From contig NZ_LLZG01000209.1 in the NCBI RefSeq assembly GCF_001509475.1, forward strand, positions 1 through 64,000: a DNA stretch of 64,000 nucleotides. The letters are read 5' to 3'. Shown here piece by piece: positions 59,334 through 64,000 of this stretch (position 1 is its first letter; each line of letters opens with the position of its first letter). This DNA comes from Streptomyces regalis. Lineage in GTDB: Bacteria > Actinomycetota > Actinomycetes > Streptomycetales > Streptomycetaceae. The notes below the pieces were generated by a model. The model searched no databases, was not told the DNA's origin, and was given only the letters and a program-made list of their open reading frames with translations. The position numbers were made by a program, and so were the translations under genes.

Positions 59334-59350
59334 CCTGACGGTACGTCAGG
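59334..59350. promoter_or_regulatory. palindromic operator upstream of the kinase-like operon
   Basis: CCTGACGGTACGTCAGG is a perfect 7-bp inverted repeat about GTA. It lies 25 bases before the start of the 58199-59308 gene and 98 bases before the divergent small gene. It shares CTGACG-N3-CGTCAG with the site at 9103-9119. A TetR-type protein is the likely binder. Confidence 0.62.
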
Positions 59351-59447
59351 CGACGTGACCTGACCAGAGAGGGAGCCGGACGTCCGTGAACTCACGCCCG
59401 ATTCCAGCTGGCGGTGACTTGTCCGGCCACCTCCGCGTTGCCCTGGT

Positions 59448-59696
59448 ATGCCCCCCATCTATTCGGCGACCGAGCCGCAACGCCGCATCTTCGTTCCGCG
59501 GCCCGCAGGAACGCTTCCGCCGGCGCCTCCGCAGCAGCCGGATCCGCCCATCTACCGCGAGCTGATGCGCACCTGGGCCGACCGCGGCCGCACCCTGCCC
59601 GGGCGCCACGACCCGGAGTGGATCCGGCTGGCGGCGCCGCAGGTCAAGCACGGTCAGTTCAGCGTCCCTCGGGACCTGCTAGGTGACGGGCGATGA
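59448..59696 (+). CDS. small proline-rich protein, probable
   Basis: This 82-residue frame reads like real protein: a polar proline-rich start (PRPAGTLPPAPPQQPDPPIY) then ELMRTWADRGRTLPGRHDPE and WIRLAAPQVKHGQF. It is too short to classify. It is divergent from the 58199-59308 gene and overlaps the 3' end of the acyl-CoA dehydrogenase gene on the other strand by 38 bases. The ribosome site is not clear, so the start is uncertain. Confidence 0.5.
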   Translation: MPPIYSATEPQRRIFVPRPAGTLPPAPPQQPDPPIYRELMRTWADRGRTLPGRHDPEWIRLAAPQVKHGQFSVPRDLLGDGR

Positions 59697-60831
59697 CCAT
59701 CCGCTGAATCTGGTTCGTGCCCTCGACGATCTGCAGGACCTTGGCCTCGCGCATATAGCGCTCGGCCGGGAAGTCCGCGGTGTAGCCGTACCCGCCGAGG
59801 ACCTGGACGGCGTCGGTGGTGACCCGCATCGCCGCGTCGGTGCAGTGCAGCTTGGCCATGGCCGCCTGCTTGGCGAACGGCCGGCCCGCGTCGCGCAGCC
59901 GTGCCGCCGCCAGATAGAGCGCGCGGCCCGCCTCGATCTGGGTCGCCATGTCGGCGAGCATGAAGCGCAGGCCCTGGAAGTCGGCGATCGGCTTGCCGAA
60001 CTGCCGTCGCTCGGTCGCGTACGACACCGCCTCGTCCAGCGCGGCCTGCGCCACGCCGATCGCGCAGGCCGCGATGCCGAGCCGCCCGGAGTCGAGCGCG
60101 GACAGGGCGATCGCGAAGCCCTGACCCTCGTCGCCGATGCGCCGCTCGTCGGAGACGCGGACGCCGTCGAAGTGGACCTGGGCGGTGGGCGAGCCCTTCA
60201 TGCCCATCTTCTTCTCGGGCGCCGCCGCGCTCAGCCCCGCCGCGTCACCGGGCACCAGGAACGCGGAGATCCCGCGCGGCCCTTCCTCGCCGGTGCGGGC
60301 CATGACCGTGTAGAAGTCGGCGATGCCGCCGTGCGTGATCCAGGCCTTGGTGCCGGTGATCACCCATGCGTCGCCGTCCCGTACGGCCTTGGTGCGCAGC
60401 GACGCCGCGTCCGATCCCGACGACGGCTCGGAGAGGCAGTACGCGCCGAGCAGTCCGCCGCCGAGCATCGCGGGCAGGTGCTCGACCTGCTGTTGCTTGG
60501 TGCCGTAGGTGGCGAGGGCGTAGGAGGACAGGGTGTGCACGCTGACGCCGAGTCCGACGGTCAGCCGGGCCGCGGCAAGCTCCTCGAGGACCTGGAGGTA
60601 GACCTCGTACGGCTGGTCGCCGCCGCCGTACTCGGAGCCGTACGGCAGGCCGAGCAGCCCGGATTCGGAGAGCAGGGTGAAGACCTCGCGCGGGAAGCGT
60701 CCGGCGTCCTCCTCCTCGGCCGCCTTCGGGGCGATCTCGCGCTGCGCGATGTCGCGGACGAGCGAGATCAGATCCCGGGCCTCGTCCGTGGGCAGTTGAC
60801 GGTCCACCGGCTGCGGGGCGCGGTCGGGCAT
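59659..60831 (-). CDS. acyl-CoA dehydrogenase
   Basis: This 390-residue FAD enzyme oxidises acyl-CoA to 2-enoyl-CoA. AYCLSEPSSGSDAASLRTKA and ITGTKAWITHGG are the FAD/substrate blocks; QVLGGYGYTADFPAERYMRE and the C-terminal IVEGTNQIQRM carry the short-chain-type catalytic glutamate (about Glu370). It is not fused to a kinase domain. The ATG at 60831 follows GGGAGGAG. The promoter would lie in the region shared with the divergent chitinase. Confidence 0.93.
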   Translation of the reverse strand: MPDRAPQPVDRQLPTDEARDLISLVRDIAQREIAPKAAEEEDAGRFPREVFTLLSESGLLGLPYGSEYGGGDQPYEVYLQVLEELAAARLTVGLGVSVHTLSSYALATYGTKQQQVEHLPAMLGGGLLGAYCLSEPSSGSDAASLRTKAVRDGDAWVITGTKAWITHGGIADFYTVMARTGEEGPRGISAFLVPGDAAGLSAAAPEKKMGMKGSPTAQVHFDGVRVSDERRIGDEGQGFAIALSALDSGRLGIAACAIGVAQAALDEAVSYATERRQFGKPIADFQGLRFMLADMATQIEAGRALYLAAARLRDAGRPFAKQAAMAKLHCTDAAMRVTTDAVQVLGGYGYTADFPAERYMREAKVLQIVEGTNQIQRMVIARHLAGPEGR

Positions 60832-61035
60832 GGCGACGCTCTCCTCCCTTTCGGGAATCGGCGGTCGCACACCTTGGGTGGGGCGGCTCCGCCTGGTCTC
60901 TCGGGTACCGGCCGATGCTCCGCTCCCGGATCGCGGAAGCTGCTGACCAGCGGCTCTGCGGTGAGTATGCCCGATCGGGGACATCGAGTCACCAGTTAAC
61001 GACCGCTTACTCCAAGAAACTTTCAACCCTCCGAA

Positions 61036-61082
61036 ATTGGTCCGAACCATTGACCAAATGGTCTAGTCCTCCTACCGTTTCG
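61036..61082 (+). promoter_or_regulatory. chitinase promoter with DasR-type repeats
   Basis: TTGGTCCGAACCA (61038-61050) and ATGGTCTAGTCCT (61058-61070) form an imperfect direct repeat like those in Streptomyces chitinase promoters, and the second holds a dre half-site. TTGACC (61050-61055) with TACCGT 17 bases on makes a -35/-10 pair that overlaps the repeats. DasR binding is inferred; these sites are weaker than the one at 287-302. Confidence 0.65.
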
Positions 61083-61152
61083 GGTCAACGCTTCCCCGCG
61101 TTCATGCCAATCGGCGTGCGATCCCCTCTTGTCCCCCGCGAGGAGACACCCG

Positions 61153-62403
<1,251 letters not shown>

Positions 62404-62422
62404 CGGGGCCCACGGGGGACTT

Positions 62423-62450
62423 GGGGCGGAGGACCACGAGCCTCCGCCCC
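62423..62450. terminator. bidirectional terminator between chitinase and TetR genes
   Basis: GGGGCGGAGG and CCTCCGCCCC form a 10-bp stem with an 8-base loop, followed by TT. It lies between two convergent stops (62403 and 62459). Confidence 0.75.
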
Positions 62451-62458
62451 TTGCCGCG

Positions 62459-63118
62459 TCAGTCTTCCCGGCGCGCGGGCTCCGGGGCCGGGTAGGCGGG
62501 GTCCATCTCCTCGATGGCGCGCATGGCGCCGCCCAGTGTCTTCACCAGCAGCTCGCGCATGGTGTCGCGGGACAGTTCGGGGCGGTCTATCCAGTCGAGG
62601 GTGGCGCCCTCGACGCTGCACACCCAGGCGAGCAGGCCCATACGGGCCAGGGGGGCGATGTCGGTGCGGCCGTACGCCCCCTCGGCGAGGGTCGCCACGA
62701 TCGCCTCGCGCACGCCGTCCCGGATGCCGTGCACCTCGGTGTCGAAGCCGACGCCGCCGCTGACGATGGTGCGGTAGGCGGCCTGGTTGTGCTCGGCGTA
62801 GCGGAGATAGCTGTCGATGGTGCGGTGGACCCGGTCCACCGGCTGCAGTTCGAGCCCGCTCGCGGCGAAGGTGACCAGATCGGCGACGGAGTCCTGGATG
62901 ATCGCCAGGTAGTACCCGCGCTTGGACTGGAAGTAGTAGTAGATGAGCCCCTTGGCGACATGGGCCTGCCGGGCGATGTCGTCCATGGAGAGCGCGTCGT
63001 ACGACGTGTCGGCGAACAACTTCCGCCCGATGGTGATGAGTTCGGCACGGCGCGCCACCGAGCGCTCGGTGCCGCGGGCCCGGGGACGGGCCGCGTCTCG
63101 CTGTTGACTAATATTCAA
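62459..63118 (-). CDS. TetR family transcriptional regulator
   Basis: This 219-residue regulator has a typical N-terminal helix-turn-helix (MDDIARQAHVAKGLIYYYFQ, then SKRGYYLAII) and a helical ligand domain. TTG at 63118 after AGGG is the best start I see; a GTG at 63175 and one at 63058 are alternatives. It is a reasonable, untested candidate for the CTGACG-N3-CGTCAG operators at 9103 and 59334, but no copy of that site lies upstream of its own gene. Confidence 0.85.
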   Translation of the reverse strand: MNISQQRDAARPRARGTERSVARRAELITIGRKLFADTSYDALSMDDIARQAHVAKGLIYYYFQSKRGYYLAIIQDSVADLVTFAASGLELQPVDRVHRTIDSYLRYAEHNQAAYRTIVSGGVGFDTEVHGIRDGVREAIVATLAEGAYGRTDIAPLARMGLLAWVCSVEGATLDWIDRPELSRDTMRELLVKTLGGAMRAIEEMDPAYPAPEPARRED

Positions 63119-63265
63119 TTTAGACCCTGGATTTCCAACGGGCGGCGGGACATCGGCAGTATGGCAGACGTGCACCAGCTGCTCGTTCGAGTCTGATCGA
63201 CTTTGATGGAACGCTCGACAAAACGGTCGGCATATGTCCGATCAAAGCGTCCGGTGTGTGTCAGG

Positions 63266-63406
63266 TCACAGCAGGCCGAGCTGGGTGACGAGCATCGCGA
63301 CGACCACCACGAGGGTCCAGCCCATGACGTGCTCCACGAGCTTCGGGCCGTCCCCCTTGGGGCCGCCGGTGCGGACGTGGGTGGCGGTGGCTGAGTGCGC
63401 GGTCAT
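63266..63406 (-). CDS. SCO1431-family small membrane protein
   Basis: This 46-residue peptide has a polar start (AHSATATHVRTGGPKGDGPK) and one C-terminal membrane helix (GWTLVVVVAMLVTQLGLL). It matches the short Streptomyces membrane family named after SCO1431, of unknown role. AAGGTGG lies just before the ATG. It stands upstream of the TetR gene on the same strand. Confidence 0.78.
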   Translation of the reverse strand: MTAHSATATHVRTGGPKGDGPKLVEHVMGWTLVVVVAMLVTQLGLL

Positions 63407-63464
63407 ATGCCCACCTTGCCAGCGGGGACGGCTTTTGCGGCAGAGACGTTGCTCACAGCACAAA

Positions 63465-63484
63465 GGCCCCGGTTTCCCGGGGCC
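63465..63484 (-). terminator. terminator of the C39-like gene
   Basis: On the minus strand GGCCCCGG, loop GAAA, CCGGGGCC is followed by TTTGT. It lies 24 bases beyond the stop of the C39-like gene. Confidence 0.8.
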
Positions 63485-63508
63485 CTGCGTGCGTCTGCGT
63501 CCGGCGGC

Positions 63509-64000
63509 TCAGCGCACGCCCACGGCCGCGAGCGCGGCGCGCTGTCCCGGTGTCAGCGACGCCGGGAAGTAGAGGTAACAGACGCCGCCGGTGCCGGAGA
63601 CGACCTTGCCGCTGGCGTTGTACCGCTTGGTCCTGAGCCAGATGTTCTCCCACTCGCGCCGCTTGTAGACGCGCCGCACCGCCTCGTTGCTCGGTGAGTT
63701 CGGGTCGTTGGCGATCACGTCGCCCTCGGCGGTGAAGCCGATGACGGTCATCAGATGCCCGGCGGTGCCGTATCCCGCCCCGGTCAGCTCCTCCTCCAGG
63801 AAGGACTGGGACGTTATGGCCGGGATGCCGGCCGCGATCAGCCTCGCGAGGTCGGAGAGCGAGCCGAGCCGGGTGACCACGCCCTGCAGGCCCTTGAAGG
63901 TGGCCGCGTAGGCGGCGTTGAACGGCCAGTTGCCGCAGCCCTCGTACTGGTAGTCGTAGCTGAACCGGGCCGCGTGGCAGACCTGCGGGTCGGCGTACGC
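63509..64000 (-). CDS. C39-like peptidase family protein, partial (N-terminus beyond the right edge)
   Basis: The last 164 residues are present; the gene continues past the window. CGNWPFNAAYAATFKGLQG and GHLMTVIGFTAEGDVIANDP are typical of secreted Streptomyces peptidase-C39-like proteins, with a probable catalytic His in GHLMTVIGF and Asp in NDP. The cysteine would be upstream, out of view. WENIWLRTKRYN and the C-terminal CYLYFPASLTPGQ complete the domain. Substrate unknown. Confidence 0.82.
   Translation of the reverse strand, partial: AYADPQVCHAARFSYDYQYEGCGNWPFNAAYAATFKGLQGVVTRLGSLSDLARLIAAGIPAITSQSFLEEELTGAGYGTAGHLMTVIGFTAEGDVIANDPNSPSNEAVRRVYKRREWENIWLRTKRYNASGKVVSGTGGVCYLYFPASLTPGQRAALAAVGVR

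Overview
The window is high-GC actinobacterial chromosome and almost certainly a Streptomyces. It has a classic rRNA-operon leader at the left edge, GlcNAc/PTS genes under a DasR box, a conservon (cvn) operon, the sporulation pair smeA-sffA, RbpA behind a sigma-R promoter, a GH18 chitinase, and strong third-position GC bias. From memory (not checked), most of the gene order matches the S. coelicolor block around SCO1390-SCO1431, so this is mainly conserved core chromosome with local insertions and decay.\n\nLayout. 0-3 kb: minus-strand rRNA leader and promoter, DasR operator, crr-ptsI, terminator. 3-11 kb: an unrecognised protein, acetoacetyl-CoA synthetase, a GH31 glucosidase, a Nudix hydrolase, and a coupled DUF35/thiolase-like pair behind a palindromic operator. 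11-15.4 kb: a degenerate EAL-GGDEF protein with a TTA codon, then glpF-glpK. 15.4-23.4 kb: a minus-strand conservon cvnA-B-C-D in which a 1213-residue 5-oxoprolinase/hydantoinase gene sits between cvnC and cvnD. 24.5-26 kb: no intact gene; decayed pieces of a Rieske oxygenase, an aldehyde dehydrogenase and an amino-acid permease. 26-33.4 kb: a three-gene MukFEB/Wadjet-like condensin operon (kleisin, MukE-like, SMC-like ATPase) with no JetD/MksG nuclease gene beside it. 33.5-38.8 kb: a FadR-type regulator divergent from an MFS transporter, a DUF1445 protein and PxpA-PxpB-PxpC, a second 5-oxoproline system. 38.8-42.2 kb: two GT4 glycosyltransferases and an SGNH hydrolase in a coupled operon. 42.4-44.5 kb: HEAT-like and ankyrin proteins. 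44.8-46.7 kb: smeA-sffA. 46.8-51.3 kb: a MocR regulator divergent from a YczE-like protein, GDPD, and a UMF1-type MFS. 51.5-54 kb: rbpA, fxsA, ppm1. 54-61 kb: amidohydrolase, Lrp regulator, a small Cys-rich protein, APH-like kinase, unknown protein, small ORF, acyl-CoA dehydrogenase. 61-64 kb: chitinase, TetR regulator, SCO1431-family peptide, and a C39-like protease running off the right edge.\n\nHow the parts connect. crr-ptsI and the chitinase lie at opposite ends and both carry DasR-type sequences, so chitin breakdown and GlcNAc phosphotransfer may share control. Two near-identical operators (CTGACG-N3-CGTCAG) precede the DUF35/thiolase pair and the acyl-CoA/kinase region, suggesting one TetR-type regulator of acyl-CoA metabolism. 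5-oxoproline hydrolysis is encoded twice by unrelated enzymes. The most unusual items are the condensin-like operon without its nuclease, the 5-oxoprolinase gene inside a GTPase-signalling operon, and an SffA whose Walker motifs look non-catalytic.
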